From Paracoccus sediminicola (lineage in GTDB: Bacteria; Pseudomonadota; Alphaproteobacteria; Rhodobacterales; Rhodobacteraceae), in contig NZ_CP115768.1 of the NCBI RefSeq assembly GCF_027912835.1, positions 744,001 through 808,000 of the forward strand: 64,000 nucleotides of DNA, in the 5' to 3' direction. Position 1 is the stretch's first letter; each line of letters opens with the position of its first letter. This document shows, in pieces, positions 36,769 to 46,290 of this stretch. A program made the translations under genes and the position numbers. The notes below the pieces were generated by a model. That model was given only the letters and a program-made list of their open reading frames with translations, did not search any database and had not been told where the DNA came from.

Positions 36769-38234
36769 ATGCCGCCGAATTTCTCTTCGAGATAGTCGAG
36801 CAGCGGCTCGGCCGAGACGTCCTCTCCGCTGGCCTGCTCGATCAGTTGCGCGGCTGGGATGAGCCTGCCGTGGCGATGGACATTCTCGCGCAGCCATTCG
36901 ACGGCGGGGGTGGCGTCTCCCTCGCGCAGGGCGGTGTCCAGATCGGGCAGCGCGTCGCGCATGGCCCGGTTCAGGCAGCCCGCATAGACATTGCCGAGCG
37001 CATAGGTCGGGAAATAGCCGAACAGCCCCACCGCCCAATGCACATCCTGCAGCACGCCGTTGGAGGGCTTGTCGACCGCGACGCCGAAATCCTTGAGGAA
37101 GCGCGCGTTCCACGCCTCTTCCAGATCCTCGACATCCAGCTTGCCCGAGATCAGGTCGCGCTCCAGATCGAAGCGCATCATGATGTGGAGATTATACTGC
37201 ACCTCGTCGGATTCGGTGCGGATATAGCCCGGCGTGACCCGGTTCACGCTGCCATAGAAGCCGCGCGGGTCGGTGATGTTCAGCCCGTCAAACGCCTCGG
37301 TCATGCGCTCGAACAGCCAATGGGTGAAGGCCTCCGAGCGGCCGATCTGGTTCTCGGCGATGCGGGATTGCGATTCGTGCACGCCCAGAGACACCCCGCC
37401 GCCAAGCGCGGTAAAGGCATAGTCGCTATCGATGCCGAGTTCGTAATTGGAATGGCCGACCTCGTGAATGGTCGAATAGAGGCAGTTGAACGGGTCCGCC
37501 GTGACCACGCGCGTGGTGATCCGGCTGTCCTGCCACGTCCCCGAGCTGAACGGATGCACCGCCAGATCCATGCGGCCCCGCGACCAGTCATAGCCGAAGG
37601 CCGTGGCGCATTGCCGGGCAAGGCGAAGCTGGGTCTCTGCCGGGAACTGCCCGCTCAGCGGTTCGGGCTGGATCTCGGCGCCCAGAACGTCGTCGCGCAG
37701 CTGCACGAGGCGCGGGCGCATCGCGGTGAAGATCGCCGACAGGCTCTCTGCCGTCGCGCCGGGTTCGTAATCGTCCAGCAACGCGTCATAGGCGCCGCCG
37801 CCATCCGCGAGCGCTGCGGCCTCTTCGCGCTTCAGCATCAGTATTTCCGAGAGCGTCGGCAGGAAGGCGGACACGTCATCCGCGCCCCGCGCCTCGGCCC
37901 AGATCCCCTGCGAGAGAGAGGTCAGCCGGGCAAGCTCCGTCGCCAGCCGCGCCGGGATGCGGATCTGGCGGCGGTAATCGCGCCCGATCAGCGCCAGCAT
38001 CCTTGCATCCTCGGCATCCTCTGCCTCGGATTCGGCGCTGTCGAGCCATTCGCCGATGCGCGGATCGGTCCGGCGTTCATGCAGCACGGCCTCCATCGCG
38101 GCGATTTCTTCGGCGCGTTGTTCCGTGGCTCCGCGTGGCATGACGGTTTCCTGATCCCAGCCAAGCCGTTGCGCGACCGAGGACAGCGCCTCGGTGGTGC
38201 GCTGAAATTCCATGAGGGCGTCGAAATCGCTCAT
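36756..38234 (-). CDS. M32 carboxypeptidase (Taq-type)
   Basis: A zinc carboxypeptidase of 492 residues removing C-terminal residues from peptides. Motifs in order: [16 protein letters not shown] (about 227-242), the zinc site HEVGH (His257, Glu258, His261) and [16 protein letters not shown] with the third metal ligand, all hallmarks of M32. Cytoplasmic. The start overlaps the ctaA stop (ATGA), so it is coupled to heme A synthase though unrelated in function. Confidence 0.94.
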   Translation of the reverse strand: MSDFDALMEFQRTTEALSSVAQRLGWDQETVMPRGATEQRAEEIAAMEAVLHERRTDPRIGEWLDSAESEAEDAEDARMLALIGRDYRRQIRIPARLATELARLTSLSQGIWAEARGADDVSAFLPTLSEILMLKREEAAALADGGGAYDALLDDYEPGATAESLSAIFTAMRPRLVQLRDDVLGAEIQPEPLSGQFPAETQLRLARQCATAFGYDWSRGRMDLAVHPFSSGTWQDSRITTRVVTADPFNCLYSTIHEVGHSNYELGIDSDYAFTALGGGVSLGVHESQSRIAENQIGRSEAFTHWLFERMTEAFDGLNITDPRGFYGSVNRVTPGYIRTESDEVQYNLHIMMRFDLERDLISGKLDVEDLEEAWNARFLKDFGVAVDKPSNGVLQDVHWAVGLFGYFPTYALGNVYAGCLNRAMRDALPDLDTALREGDATPAVEWLRENVHRHGRLIPAAQLIEQASGEDVSAEPLLDYLEEKFGGIYAL

Positions 38235-39379
38235 TTCCGGACTCCGCGGACAGAGGTTTCATGGGGGAAGCGTGCATGATGCCGCGCGCGGATGATCAGC
38301 GTGAACAGCGCCACCGCGCCGATCTGGTGGGTCAGCGCCAACGGCAGCGGCGAGGCGTGGATCACGTTCATGATGCCCAGCCCGATCTGCACCGCCATCG
38401 CGACCAGCATCACCGTGAAGGCACCGCGAGTCACCGGGTGCGGCGAGCGGCGGGCGCGCAGCCAGACCACCACCGCGAAGATCGCCAGCAGATAGCCCGA
38501 CATGCGGTGGATGAACTGCACGAGGGCAGGGTTTTCAAAGAAGTTCCGCCAGCCGAGCGTTCCGTCCCAGATCGCCGCCGGGATCCACTCGCCGCCCATG
38601 GTCGGCCAGCCGGTATATTGCCGCCCGGCGTCGATCCCCGCGACAAGCGCGCCCAGCAGGATTTGCAGGAAGGCGAAATGCATCAGCCCGGTGGACATGG
38701 AAAATAGCTTCGCCTCTCCGGCGCGGCGGGCGCGCATCAGATCCGCCTCGGAGCGCGACAGATGCAGGGCATACCACGCGATCAGCCCGAGAATCGCGAA
38801 GGCGAGGCCCAGATGCACGGCCAGCCGATAGCTGGCGACCGAGGTCAGCGTCGTGGTGGCGACGCCGGAATAGACCATCCACCAGCCGATCGCGCCTTGC
38901 AGACCGCCAAGCGCGCCGAGGATCAGCAGGCGCGGGGTCCAGCCGGTCGGAATGCGCCTGCGCAGCAGGAACCACAGGAAACCCGCTGCCCAGACCAGGC
39001 CGATGATCCGGCCAAGCTGGCGATGCGACCATTCCCACCAGTAGATCCGCTTGAAGCCCGCAAGCTCCATATCCGGGTTCACCTCGGCATATTGCGGGAT
39101 CTGCTTGTAGGCGTCGAATTCCGCCTGCCAGTCGGCCTCGTTCATCGGCGGCAGCGCGCCGGTGACCGGCGCCCATTCGGTGATCGACAGACCCGAGCCG
39201 GTCAGCCGCGTCGCCCCGCCAAGCGCGATCATCGCCGAGACCAGCACGAACAGCACGATCAGCCACGCTCGGATGGCGCGGCGCGCGCCCTTGGGTGCGG
39301 CGTCGATCATGCCGCCCGTCGCGGGGGCGGCGGGCTTGGTGTCCTCGGTCACGTCCTGAAAGATCGGGCGTTTGGCCAT
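38231..39379 (-). CDS. ctaA: Heme A synthase (CtaA/COX15)
   Basis: Inner-membrane oxygenase converting heme O to heme A for aa3-type cytochrome oxidase. The 382 residues have about eight hydrophobic helices. Heme-ligand and loop motifs are ITEWAPVTGALPP, YWWEWSHRQLGRIIG, SYRLAVHLGLAF, FIHRMSGYLLA and ALTHQIGAVAL near the end, the COX15-type layout of alphaproteobacteria. The N-terminal about 30 residues are a soluble leader rich in Pro/Ala. Coupled to the M32 gene downstream. Other ctaA partners (ctaB, coxII) are outside the window. Confidence 0.95.
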   Translation of the reverse strand: MAKRPIFQDVTEDTKPAAPATGGMIDAAPKGARRAIRAWLIVLFVLVSAMIALGGATRLTGSGLSITEWAPVTGALPPMNEADWQAEFDAYKQIPQYAEVNPDMELAGFKRIYWWEWSHRQLGRIIGLVWAAGFLWFLLRRRIPTGWTPRLLILGALGGLQGAIGWWMVYSGVATTTLTSVASYRLAVHLGLAFAILGLIAWYALHLSRSEADLMRARRAGEAKLFSMSTGLMHFAFLQILLGALVAGIDAGRQYTGWPTMGGEWIPAAIWDGTLGWRNFFENPALVQFIHRMSGYLLAIFAVVVWLRARRSPHPVTRGAFTVMLVAMAVQIGLGIMNVIHASPLPLALTHQIGAVALFTLIIRARHHARFPHETSVRGVRK

Positions 39380-39475
39380 ATGCGGGGCTCCTGTCGCCTG
39401 GCTGGGATTGCTGGCCTCGACTTAGCGCGTGCGGGCAGGAGCGTCCAGCCGGTCAGCGTGCGGCAAGGCGGCTTT

Positions 39476-39883
39476 TCAGGGGATGGAAACGGCCGAGATG
39501 ACGCAGCCCGCCGCGGGGTCGAAGCTGTCGGCGCCATAGCCGAGCCGGGACGGGATATTCTCGGGATATTCGAACCCGGCACAGATGCGGAAATTGCGCG
39601 GACCGGTGGTTTCGTAGCGGTAGCTGTCGCCGGTGAACGGATCTGTCAGCCTCAGCGGGCCGGGGCAGTTGATGGTCGCCCCCGGAGCGTCGGGCATGAC
39701 CTCACCGGTTTCCGCCTGACACACCACGTTGCGCGCCAGATCCATCATGTCCTCGATGCGGATGCGGTCACGATATTCGGCACGCGACTGCGCCGGTCCG
39801 CCGGTCAACAGCAGCCCGGCCACCACGAGGAAGAGGGCGAGGGCAGCAATTGCCCATGCCGCGATATTTTGCCGGTCAGCCAT
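39476..39883 (-). CDS. Hypothetical membrane-anchored periplasmic protein
   Basis: A 135-residue protein with one N-terminal membrane helix (AAWAIAALALFLVVAGLLLTGG) and an extracytoplasmic domain with four cysteines (VVCQAET, INCPGPL, FRICAGFEYPE and GCVISA) that could form two disulfides. No family recognised. ATG at 39883 is chosen over one eight codons upstream; it overlaps the end of the DUF5671 gene by 8 bases, so the two are coupled and may form a membrane pair. Confidence 0.68.
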   Translation of the reverse strand: MADRQNIAAWAIAALALFLVVAGLLLTGGPAQSRAEYRDRIRIEDMMDLARNVVCQAETGEVMPDAPGATINCPGPLRLTDPFTGDSYRYETTGPRNFRICAGFEYPENIPSRLGYGADSFDPAAGCVISAVSIP

Positions 39884-40496
39884 CGGTCTCGCCGCGGTAA
39901 TAGCCATAGATCAGGCCGGCGATCAGCGCGACAAGCGCGGCTTTCGCGAAAAAGCGCATCGTGACCTCGCCGTTCAGCAGCGCATAGACGACGAAGACCA
40001 GATCCCCGAGCAGGGTCAGCATCGCAAGCAGCAGCGTCACGGAGGCCAGCCAACGCCGGACAGGGGACCGGCGGGTGCCGCCGTTCTCCTTGCCGGTGCG
40101 CATGCTGTTGCGGTGCAGGATCAGGAAGATCGGGACGAACCCGATCAGCGCCGCCATCGAAAAGCGCATGCTGCCCGCGCTGGGTTCGGCATGTTGGGCC
40201 GGCATCGGGATCAGCTCTTCGATCACATCGAAACCGAGTGCGCCCAGATGAAAGGCGACGATGCCGAGCGTAATGAACAGCAATCCGAACATCAGCGCGT
40301 CGCGCGCGGTGCCGGTGCTGCGCGGGCGCGGCACGGGCGGCATTCCGGGCTCTTCGCCCCATGCCATCAGCGCATGTTCTCTTTCGCGGTCCGACCATCC
40401 CGCACGCGTCAGCGCGGCGTCGATCTCATCGCGGCTGCGCCCGGCAGCGAGTGCCTGGCGGACGAAATCAGTGAGGGAGTCGGTAAGCTGCATCAT
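39876..40496 (-). CDS. DUF5671-type membrane protein
   Basis: A 206-residue protein. The N-terminal 45 residues form a soluble helical part (DSLTDFVRQALAAGRSRDEI, then AALTRAGWSDREREHAL), like a short UBA-like or SHOCT-like module. Four hydrophobic segments follow. The last part (SPVRRWLASVTLLLAMLTLL, GDLVFVVYALLNGEVTMRFF, ALIAGLIYGYY) matches the DUF5671 pattern. Function unknown. Downstream gene overlaps by 8 bases. Confidence 0.75.
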   Translation of the reverse strand: MMQLTDSLTDFVRQALAAGRSRDEIDAALTRAGWSDREREHALMAWGEEPGMPPVPRPRSTGTARDALMFGLLFITLGIVAFHLGALGFDVIEELIPMPAQHAEPSAGSMRFSMAALIGFVPIFLILHRNSMRTGKENGGTRRSPVRRWLASVTLLLAMLTLLGDLVFVVYALLNGEVTMRFFAKAALVALIAGLIYGYYRGETDG

Positions 40497-40575
40497 CTAT
40501 CTCCGGCGCGGAGCTGGTCAGAAGCGCGCGGCCTCCGCAAGACATATTTTTTTCATCGAAATCTCCGATTTCCGC

Positions 40576-40603
40576 TTGCACCCCCGGTCGGGCTGACCTA
40601 AAT
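40576..40603 (+). promoter_or_regulatory. Possible promoter of tRNA-Gly
   Basis: TTGCAC at 40576-40581, 16 bases, CTAAAT at 40598-40603, ending 41 bases before the tRNA. The spacing is plausible and both boxes are imperfect. Confidence 0.4.
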
Positions 40604-40644
40604 GACGCTCCACCGGCGACACAGAGCGTCGGCCGGAAACGGAT

Positions 40645-40719
40645 GCGGGTGTAGCTCAGGGGTAGAGCGTTACCTTGCCAAGGTAAATGTCGTGAGTTCG
40701 AATCTCATCACCCGCTCCA
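40645..40719 (+). tRNA. tRNA-Gly (anticodon GCC)
   Basis: 75 bases with encoded CCA. The acceptor stem GCGGGTG pairs with CACCCGC, the D-stem is GCTC/GAGC, the anticodon stem TTACC/GGTAA encloses the loop TTGCCAA with anticodon GCC at 40677-40679, and the T-loop is TTCGAAT. A hairpin terminator follows 14 bases later. Confidence 0.97.
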
Positions 40720-40732
40720 GTTTCTCTCTTGA

Positions 40733-40758
40733 AAAGACCGGGCCAGCGCCCGGTCTTT
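40733..40758 (+). terminator. Terminator after tRNA-Gly
   Basis: An 11-bp perfect stem AAAGACCGGGC/GCCCGGTCTTT with loop CAGC. It ends in TTT and is followed shortly by CGCGTTTT, so the T-run is interrupted. Confidence 0.75.
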
Positions 40759-40798
40759 CGCGTTTTAGACTGGCCTTGCCGCGCCGCTGACATCCGCC

Positions 40799-41047
40799 TC
40801 AGCACCCGATCTCGATCGCAAGGGCATGGATGCGCGGGACGATATCGCCAAGCGTGCGATGGATCAGCCGATGCCGCTCGATGCGGCTCAGCCCGTCAAA
40901 CTCGGCTGAGGCGATGCGGATGCGGAAATGCGACTGCCCGCCCTCGCGAAACCCGGCATGGCCGCGATGGCTCTCGGATTCGTCGATCACCTCAAGCCGG
41001 TGCGGCGAAAGCTGCTGAAGCGCATTGCGGATGTCTTCGGCGATCAT
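40799..41047 (-). CDS. BolA family protein
   Basis: An 82-residue BolA-fold protein: LEVIDESESHRGHAGF, then GQSHFRIRIASAEFDGLSRI, ERHRLIHRTLGDIV and HALAIEI. BolA proteins bind [2Fe-2S] glutaredoxins through conserved histidines, present here, and act in iron-sulfur trafficking and stress morphology. It lies divergent from the J-domain gene with 71 bases between, a pairing that suggests common control. Confidence 0.92.
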   Translation of the reverse strand: MIAEDIRNALQQLSPHRLEVIDESESHRGHAGFREGGQSHFRIRIASAEFDGLSRIERHRLIHRTLGDIVPRIHALAIEIGC

Positions 41048-41118
41048 TTGCCAGTGCCCCCTTTATTCCGACGCGAAATAGCTTAGAGTATGGCACCCGA
41101 AAAAGACAAGGCGCGCCC

Positions 41119-41748
41119 ATGAGCAACCAAGACCCATTCGGATTCGATCTTTCGGCCAAATCGGACAAGAAGCGCCGCACCAAGGGCCGCCGCGGCATGA
41201 CCGGCGCATTCGAGACCTCGACCCGGGTCTGCGACCGCGAGGGCTGCGACGAACGGGGCCAGTATCGCGCCCCGAAATCGCCGCGCGCGCTCGAAGATTA
41301 TTACTGGTTCTGCAAGGAGCATGTGCGCGAATACAATCTCAACTGGAACTATTTTCAGGGCCAGTCGGAAGAGGAATTCCAGGAGTTTCTGGACAATGCG
41401 ACGGTCTGGGACCGCCCGACCAAGCCTTTCGGCAAGGCCGCGCAGGAACAGGCCTGGGCGCGGCACGGGGTCAGCGACCCGCTGGAAATCCTCGGCGCGA
41501 ACGGCACCGACCCGTCGGTGCGCAACACCGGCCCGCGGCGCAAGCTGCCGCCGACCGAACGCCGCGCGCTCGATATTCTCGAAGCCAAGGATGGGTGGAG
41601 CAGGACCGAAATCCGAAAGCAATACAAGGCGTTGGTAAAGATTCTTCACCCTGACATGAATGGCGGCGACCGGTCGGACGAGGAACGTCTGGCCGAGGTG
41701 GTCTGGGCCTGGGACCAGATCAAGGAAAGCCGCAATTTCCGCGACTGA
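41119..41748 (+). CDS. J-domain protein with N-terminal Cys/His cluster
   Basis: A 209-residue co-chaperone candidate. The J domain is at the C-terminus (about 146-205), with HPD at 177-179 in KILHPDMNGGD, the site that stimulates Hsp70 ATPase. The N-terminal part has Cys38-x4-Cys43 and Cys65-x2-His68 (CDREGC ... FCKEH), a possible small metal site, followed by YNLNWNYFQGQSEEEFQEFL. No DnaJ zinc-finger or substrate domain. ATG at 41119 is the start; open sequence upstream is antisense to bolA. Its Hsp70 client pathway is unknown. Confidence 0.85.
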   Translation: MSNQDPFGFDLSAKSDKKRRTKGRRGMTGAFETSTRVCDREGCDERGQYRAPKSPRALEDYYWFCKEHVREYNLNWNYFQGQSEEEFQEFLDNATVWDRPTKPFGKAAQEQAWARHGVSDPLEILGANGTDPSVRNTGPRRKLPPTERRALDILEAKDGWSRTEIRKQYKALVKILHPDMNGGDRSDEERLAEVVWAWDQIKESRNFRD

Positions 41749-41754
41749 TCCCGC

Positions 41755-41775
41755 TTCATCCTGATCTAAATATCC
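41755..41775 (+). repeat. Third copy of the 21-base dispersed element
   Basis: TTCATCCTGA-N3-AAATATCC, 7 bases after the J-domain stop. It matches the two copies at 19786-19828, and again lies between convergent genes and just before a G-rich hairpin. Confidence 0.7.
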
Positions 41776-41783
41776 TCGGGGGT

Positions 41784-41804
41784 GCGGGGGCAGACAGCCC
41801 CCGC
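41784..41804. terminator. Hairpin between convergent genes
   Basis: A perfect 8-bp stem GCGGGGGC/GCCCCCGC with loop AGACA, between the J-domain gene and the AI-2E gene. There is no T-run on the plus side, so it may be a 3'-end stabiliser rather than a classic terminator. Confidence 0.5.
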
Positions 41805-41808
41805 TGCC

Positions 41809-42873
41809 TTACTCGTCGGTCAGCCCGTCATCCGGATGCCCCTCGCGTGAGAGCATGATCGCGATGGGCCGCAGCCAGGGGATATGGGCGCAGACGATCA
41901 TCACCGCGACCATGATCGGCACCGCCAGGAACATTCCCGGCAGCCCCCAGATCGCGCCCCAGAAGGCGAGGCTGAGAATGATGCCGAAGCTCGAAAGCCG
42001 CAGCGTCTGGCCGAGCAGCATCGGGTCAAGCACATTGCCGATGGCGAATTGCACCGCGGTGCAGGCCGCGCCGACCGCGATGGTGGTGGCAAGATCGGCG
42101 CTCAGCACATAGGCCATGACCACGGCAATGATCGTCGCGATCACCGAGCCGATCGAGGGAATGAAATTCAGCGCGAATGTCATCAGCGCGATGGCTCCGG
42201 CGAGGGGCAGCCCCGCGGTGGTAAAGATGATCCACAGGCACAGCGCCGTCGCTCCGCTGACCAGTGCCTTGACCACCAGATAGCGGTTCACGCGGCGCAT
42301 GATCGAACTGATGATCTGGCGCACCCGCGCCGCGGCAACGGGGTCTTCGTCCAGCAGGCTTTCGATCTTCAGCGGGAACCAGACCCGCTCGGCAAACATG
42401 AAGCCGACAAAGAGAAAGATCAGGACCGCAGCCGAGATCACGTCCGAGGCCCCTCCTGCCGCAGTGCGCATCCAGCCGGTGACATTGGCGTTGCTGAGCG
42501 CGGTTTCGATGGTGCGCTGCGCCTCCGGGCCCATCCATTCCAGCAGGGCGGGCAGGGCGGCCTGCATCTGCTCGGCATAGGAAATCGCCGTGGTCACCAC
42601 CTCGTTGATCTGGCTCACCACCGTGGCCGAAACCCAGAGCAGCCCGATCCCGATCAGCAGCAGCGCCAGCGTCGTGGCCAGCCAGTTCGGCACACGCTGC
42701 CGGGCGATGGCGCTGATCGCATCCGAAGTCAGCGAGAAGATGATGATCGCAATCGCCAGGCAGATCAGCATGAACCGTGCCTGCACGAGCATGAACATCA
42801 GGATCGCAAAGGCGATGATGCCCAGAAATCCGGTCTGAAGCCGCTCGCGCAGAAGCTGGTTCTGTCGGTCCAA
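41809..42873 (-). CDS. AI-2E exporter family membrane protein
   Basis: A 354-residue inner-membrane protein with about eight hydrophobic helices, of the PerM/TqsA family. Conserved blocks are ALNFIPSIGSVIATIIAVVM and VLDPMLLGQTLRLSSFGIIL, plus LAFWGAIWGLPGMFLAVPIM. Family members export autoinducer-2, ions or lipids; no signalling genes are nearby, so transport of AI-2 itself is not implied. It lies 14 bases downstream of gyrA, so it is probably transcribed with it. Confidence 0.9.
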   Translation of the reverse strand: MDRQNQLLRERLQTGFLGIIAFAILMFMLVQARFMLICLAIAIIIFSLTSDAISAIARQRVPNWLATTLALLLIGIGLLWVSATVVSQINEVVTTAISYAEQMQAALPALLEWMGPEAQRTIETALSNANVTGWMRTAAGGASDVISAAVLIFLFVGFMFAERVWFPLKIESLLDEDPVAAARVRQIISSIMRRVNRYLVVKALVSGATALCLWIIFTTAGLPLAGAIALMTFALNFIPSIGSVIATIIAVVMAYVLSADLATTIAVGAACTAVQFAIGNVLDPMLLGQTLRLSSFGIILSLAFWGAIWGLPGMFLAVPIMVAVMIVCAHIPWLRPIAIMLSREGHPDDGLTDE

Positions 42874-42887
42874 TCTGTTCCCCGTCC

Positions 42888-45665
42888 TCAGGATTCGATG
42901 CTGTCTTCGACCTCATCCTCGCCCTGATCGGCGATGCGTGCAACGGAGACGACGGTTTCGCCATTCGTGGTGTTGAAGACACGCACCCCGCCGGCCGAAC
43001 GCGAACGGAAGCTGATGCCCTCGACCGGGACGCGGATCGACTGGCCTTTCGAGGTGGCGAGCATGATCTGATCGTCCCCGTCGACCGGGAACGAGGCGAC
43101 CAGGCTGCCGCCGCGCAGCGCCTTGTCCATCGCCATGACACCCTGACCGCCCCGCCCGCGCAGCGGGTAATCGAAGCTGGAGCTGATCTTGCCCGAGCCT
43201 TTCTCGGTGATGGTCAGGATCAGATCCTCCGCCGCCGACATCTCGGCATAGCGTTCCTGGCTGATGCTGCCCTCGGCGACGTTGTCCTCGTCCTCATCGG
43301 CTTCGGCACCGTCATCGAGCGCCCCGGCCACGGCGCGGCGCATCTTCAGATAGGCGGCGCGTTCGGCCGGATCGGCTTCGAAATGGCGGATCACCGACAT
43401 GCTGACGACGCTGTCGCCGGGGGCGAGGCGGATCCCGCGCACACCTGTCGAGGCGCGGCTCTGAAAGACGCGCACATCGGTCGCCGCAAAGCGGATCGCG
43501 CGGCCTTTGGCGGTGACCAGCATCACGTCGTCGTCATCGGTGGCCATGCGGACGCCGATCAGGCTGGTGCCCTCGGGCAGCTTCATGGCGATCTTGCCGT
43601 TGCGCATGATATTGGTGAAATCGGAGAGCGCGTTGCGCCGCACCTCTCCGCCATCGGTGGCGAAGATCACCTGATAATGATCCCATTCGCTTTCCGGCGC
43701 ATCCATCGGCAGAAGCGCCGCGATCGAGGTGCCGCCGTCAATGGGCAGGATATTGACCAGAGCCTTGCCGCGCGCGGTGCGTCCGCCCAGAGGCAGGCGC
43801 CAGGTCTTGAGCCGATAGACCATGCCGCCGGTGGTAAAGAACAGCAGCTCGGTATGGGTGTTGGCGACGAAGAGCGTGGTGACCACGTCGTCTTCCTTGG
43901 TCGCCATCCCCGACAGGCCCTTGCCGCCGCGCTTCTGGGAGCGGAACTCGGCCAGGGCGGTGCGCTTGATATATCCGCCCGAGGTGATGGTCACGACCAT
44001 GTCCTCGCGCTCGATCAGGTCCTCGTCGTCCATGTCGCCGGCCCAGTCGAGGATCTCGGTGCGGCGCGGCACGGCGAAAAGCTCTTTCACCTCGCGCAGC
44101 TCGTCCGAGATGATCCCCATGATCCGCTCGCGGCTGGCGAGGATCGCCAGATAATCGCGGATATCGTCGGCCAGCTTCTGAAGCTCGTCGGTGATTTCCT
44201 GCACGCCGAGCTGGGTCAGGCGCTGCAAGCGCAGATCGAGGATCGCGCGGGCCTGGGTTTCCGACAGGTTATAGGTGCCGTCCTCGTTGACCGGATGGCG
44301 CGGATCGTCGATCAGCTTGAGATATTCGAGGATCTCATGGGCCGGCCAGCGACGCGCCATCAGCCGCTGCCGCGCCTCGGCGGCGTCGGCGGATGAGCGG
44401 ATGGTTTCCACCACCTCATCGACATTGGACACCGCCACCGCCAGACCGCAGAGCACATGGCTGCGTTCGCGGGCGCGGCGCAGTTCATAGGCGGTGCGGC
44501 GGGCGACGACATCCTCGCGGAAGCTGATGAAATAGGTGAGGAAGTCGCGCAGGGCCAGCTGTTCGGGCTTGCCCCCGTTCAGCGCCAGCATATTCGCCCC
44601 GAAGCTGGTCTGCATCGGCGTGAAGCGGAACAGCTGGTTCAGCACCACCTCGGGCGTGGCGTCGCGTTTCAGCTCGATCACGACGCGGACGCCGTGGCGG
44701 TCGGATTCGTCCTGCACATGGGCGATGCCCTCGATGCGCTTTTCCTTGGCCAGCTCGGCGATCTTCTCGATCATCGTCGACTTGTTGACCTGATAGGGGA
44801 TCTCGTCGATCACGATGGCATAACGGTCCCGGCGCGGCTCTTCGATGCGGGTCTTCGCGCGCAGCGGGATCGAGCCGCGCCCCTCGAGATAGGCCTTGCG
44901 GATGCCAGAGCGGCCAAGGATCGTGCCGCCGGTCGGGAAGTCGGGGCCCGGCACGATTTCCATCAGCCGCTCGGTCGAAAGATCCGGGTTCTCGATCAGC
45001 GCCAGCGTGGCATCGATCACCTCGCCAAGATTATGCGGCGGAATGTTGGTGGCCATGCCGACGGCGATGCCGCCCGCGCCGTTGACCAGCATGTTCGGAA
45101 AGCGCGCGGGCAGGACCGAAGGCTCGCGATCCTTGCCGTCGTAATTGTCCTGAAAATCGACCGTGTCCTTGTCGATATCGGCCAGCAGGTAATCGGCGGG
45201 CTTGGCCATGCGCACTTCGGTATAGCGCATCGCCGCGGGCGGATCGCCATCCATCGAGCCGAAATTGCCCTGACCATCCAGCAACGGCAGCGACATCGAG
45301 AAATCCTGCGCCATCCGCACGAGCGCGTCATAGATCGCGCTGTCGCCATGCGGGTGGTATTTCCCCATCACGTCGCCGACCGGGCGGGCCGATTTGCGAT
45401 AGGGCTTGTCGTGCGTGTTCCCGGTTTCATGCATCGCGTAAAGGATTCGGCGATGCACCGGCTTCAGCCCGTCACGCAGGTCGGGAATGGCACGGCTGAC
45501 GATGACCGACATGGCATAATCGAGATAGCTCGACCGCATTTCATCGGTGATGTCGATCTGCGGGCCGTCATGATGGATCACCGGATTGTCGGGTCCAGTG
45601 CCGTCATCGCCGCCATTGCCGCTGCCAGCGATGTCCAGATCGTCGTCTTCGGGGGTGTCAGCCAC
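42888..45665 (-). CDS. gyrA: DNA gyrase subunit A
   Basis: ATP-dependent supercoiling enzyme, subunit that cuts and rejoins DNA. The N-terminal topoisomerase domain has the catalytic tyrosine Tyr148 ([10 protein letters not shown]). The quinolone-determining region [10 protein letters not shown] has Ser109 and Asp113, the wild-type equivalents of E. coli Ser83 and Asp87. The C-terminal beta-pinwheel has the GyrA-box region [14 protein letters not shown] at 45665 (GAGG 7 bases upstream) gives 925 residues; a longer start upstream has no ribosome site. The acidic N-terminal leader ([14 protein letters not shown], then an insert) and an acidic insert ([16 protein letters not shown]) add length over E. 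coli GyrA (875). Confidence 0.96.
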   Translation of the reverse strand: MADTPEDDDLDIAGSGNGGDDGTGPDNPVIHHDGPQIDITDEMRSSYLDYAMSVIVSRAIPDLRDGLKPVHRRILYAMHETGNTHDKPYRKSARPVGDVMGKYHPHGDSAIYDALVRMAQDFSMSLPLLDGQGNFGSMDGDPPAAMRYTEVRMAKPADYLLADIDKDTVDFQDNYDGKDREPSVLPARFPNMLVNGAGGIAVGMATNIPPHNLGEVIDATLALIENPDLSTERLMEIVPGPDFPTGGTILGRSGIRKAYLEGRGSIPLRAKTRIEEPRRDRYAIVIDEIPYQVNKSTMIEKIAELAKEKRIEGIAHVQDESDRHGVRVVIELKRDATPEVVLNQLFRFTPMQTSFGANMLALNGGKPEQLALRDFLTYFISFREDVVARRTAYELRRARERSHVLCGLAVAVSNVDEVVETIRSSADAAEARQRLMARRWPAHEILEYLKLIDDPRHPVNEDGTYNLSETQARAILDLRLQRLTQLGVQEITDELQKLADDIRDYLAILASRERIMGIISDELREVKELFAVPRRTEILDWAGDMDDEDLIEREDMVVTITSGGYIKRTALAEFRSQKRGGKGLSGMATKEDDVVTTLFVANTHTELLFFTTGGMVYRLKTWRLPLGGRTARGKALVNILPIDGGTSIAALLPMDAPESEWDHYQVIFATDGGEVRRNALSDFTNIMRNGKIAMKLPEGTSLIGVRMATDDDDVMLVTAKGRAIRFAATDVRVFQSRASTGVRGIRLAPGDSVVSMSVIRHFEADPAERAAYLKMRRAVAGALDDGAEADEDEDNVAEGSISQERYAEMSAAEDLILTITEKGSGKISSSFDYPLRGRGGQGVMAMDKALRGGSLVASFPVDGDDQIMLATSKGQSIRVPVEGISFRSRSAGGVRVFNTTNGETVVSVARIADQGEDEVEDSIES

Positions 45666-45729
45666 GTGTGCGCCTCTATATCTTGTTGGCGCGCGGTATA
45701 GCACCTACGCAGGCTGGTGTGCAATCTTG

Positions 45730-46212
45730 TCAGAGACGGATCCCGCGCCCGGTTGCCGCGCGCAGCCATATCGCCGTCAGCACCGCCGAGCAGATCGCGT
45801 TCCATCCGGCCATGGTCAGGCCAAGGAAATACCATTGCGGCTCGTCGCAGCGGACCACCGGGGCGGATTGCAGCTTGCTCATCAGATCCTGGGTCGACAT
45901 GGCGGCAAGATCCGAAATCCCGCCCGTGCAGGCGACCGGTCCCTCCCACCAGCCTTGCTCGACCCCGACATGAAAGATCGCAAAGGCGCAGGCCAGCCCG
46001 GCGGCCAGCGCCCCCAGCCAGCGCAGCGCCCGCCGGTCCGCCCAGACGATCAGCGCGGCAAGCATCGCTGCGGCCAGATGCGGCCAGCGTTGCAGGATGC
46101 AGAGCTCGCAGGGAACATAACCGATGGACTGGAAGCCGAGCGCCGCGATCAGCAGCGCCGCTGAGCCTGCGCCTGCGAGAATGGCGAGCATGCGTGCGGA
46201 AAGATCAATCAT
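45730..46212 (-). CDS. dsbB: Disulfide bond formation protein B
   Basis: A 160-residue inner-membrane quinone reductase that reoxidises DsbA. Four hydrophobic helices. The first periplasmic cysteine pair is CELC (Cys35, Cys38) and the second pair is Cys95 and Cys122, as in DsbB. No dsbA in the window. 64 bases lie between its stop and the gyrA start on the same strand. Confidence 0.88.
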   Translation of the reverse strand: MIDLSARMLAILAGAGSAALLIAALGFQSIGYVPCELCILQRWPHLAAAMLAALIVWADRRALRWLGALAAGLACAFAIFHVGVEQGWWEGPVACTGGISDLAAMSTQDLMSKLQSAPVVRCDEPQWYFLGLTMAGWNAICSAVLTAIWLRAATGRGIRL

Positions 46213-46290
46213 GCCAGCCGCCTAGCCCGCGCCCACCTGCCGCGCAAATCGCTTTCGCGTGAATACGCCGTGGCGAATCGTCGCTGACGC

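Noticed and set aside
42888..45704. gyrA and rpsL as resistance alleles
   Set aside because: GyrA Ser109/Asp113 and the two uS12 lysines are wild type, so no fluoroquinolone or streptomycin resistance is indicated by these sites.
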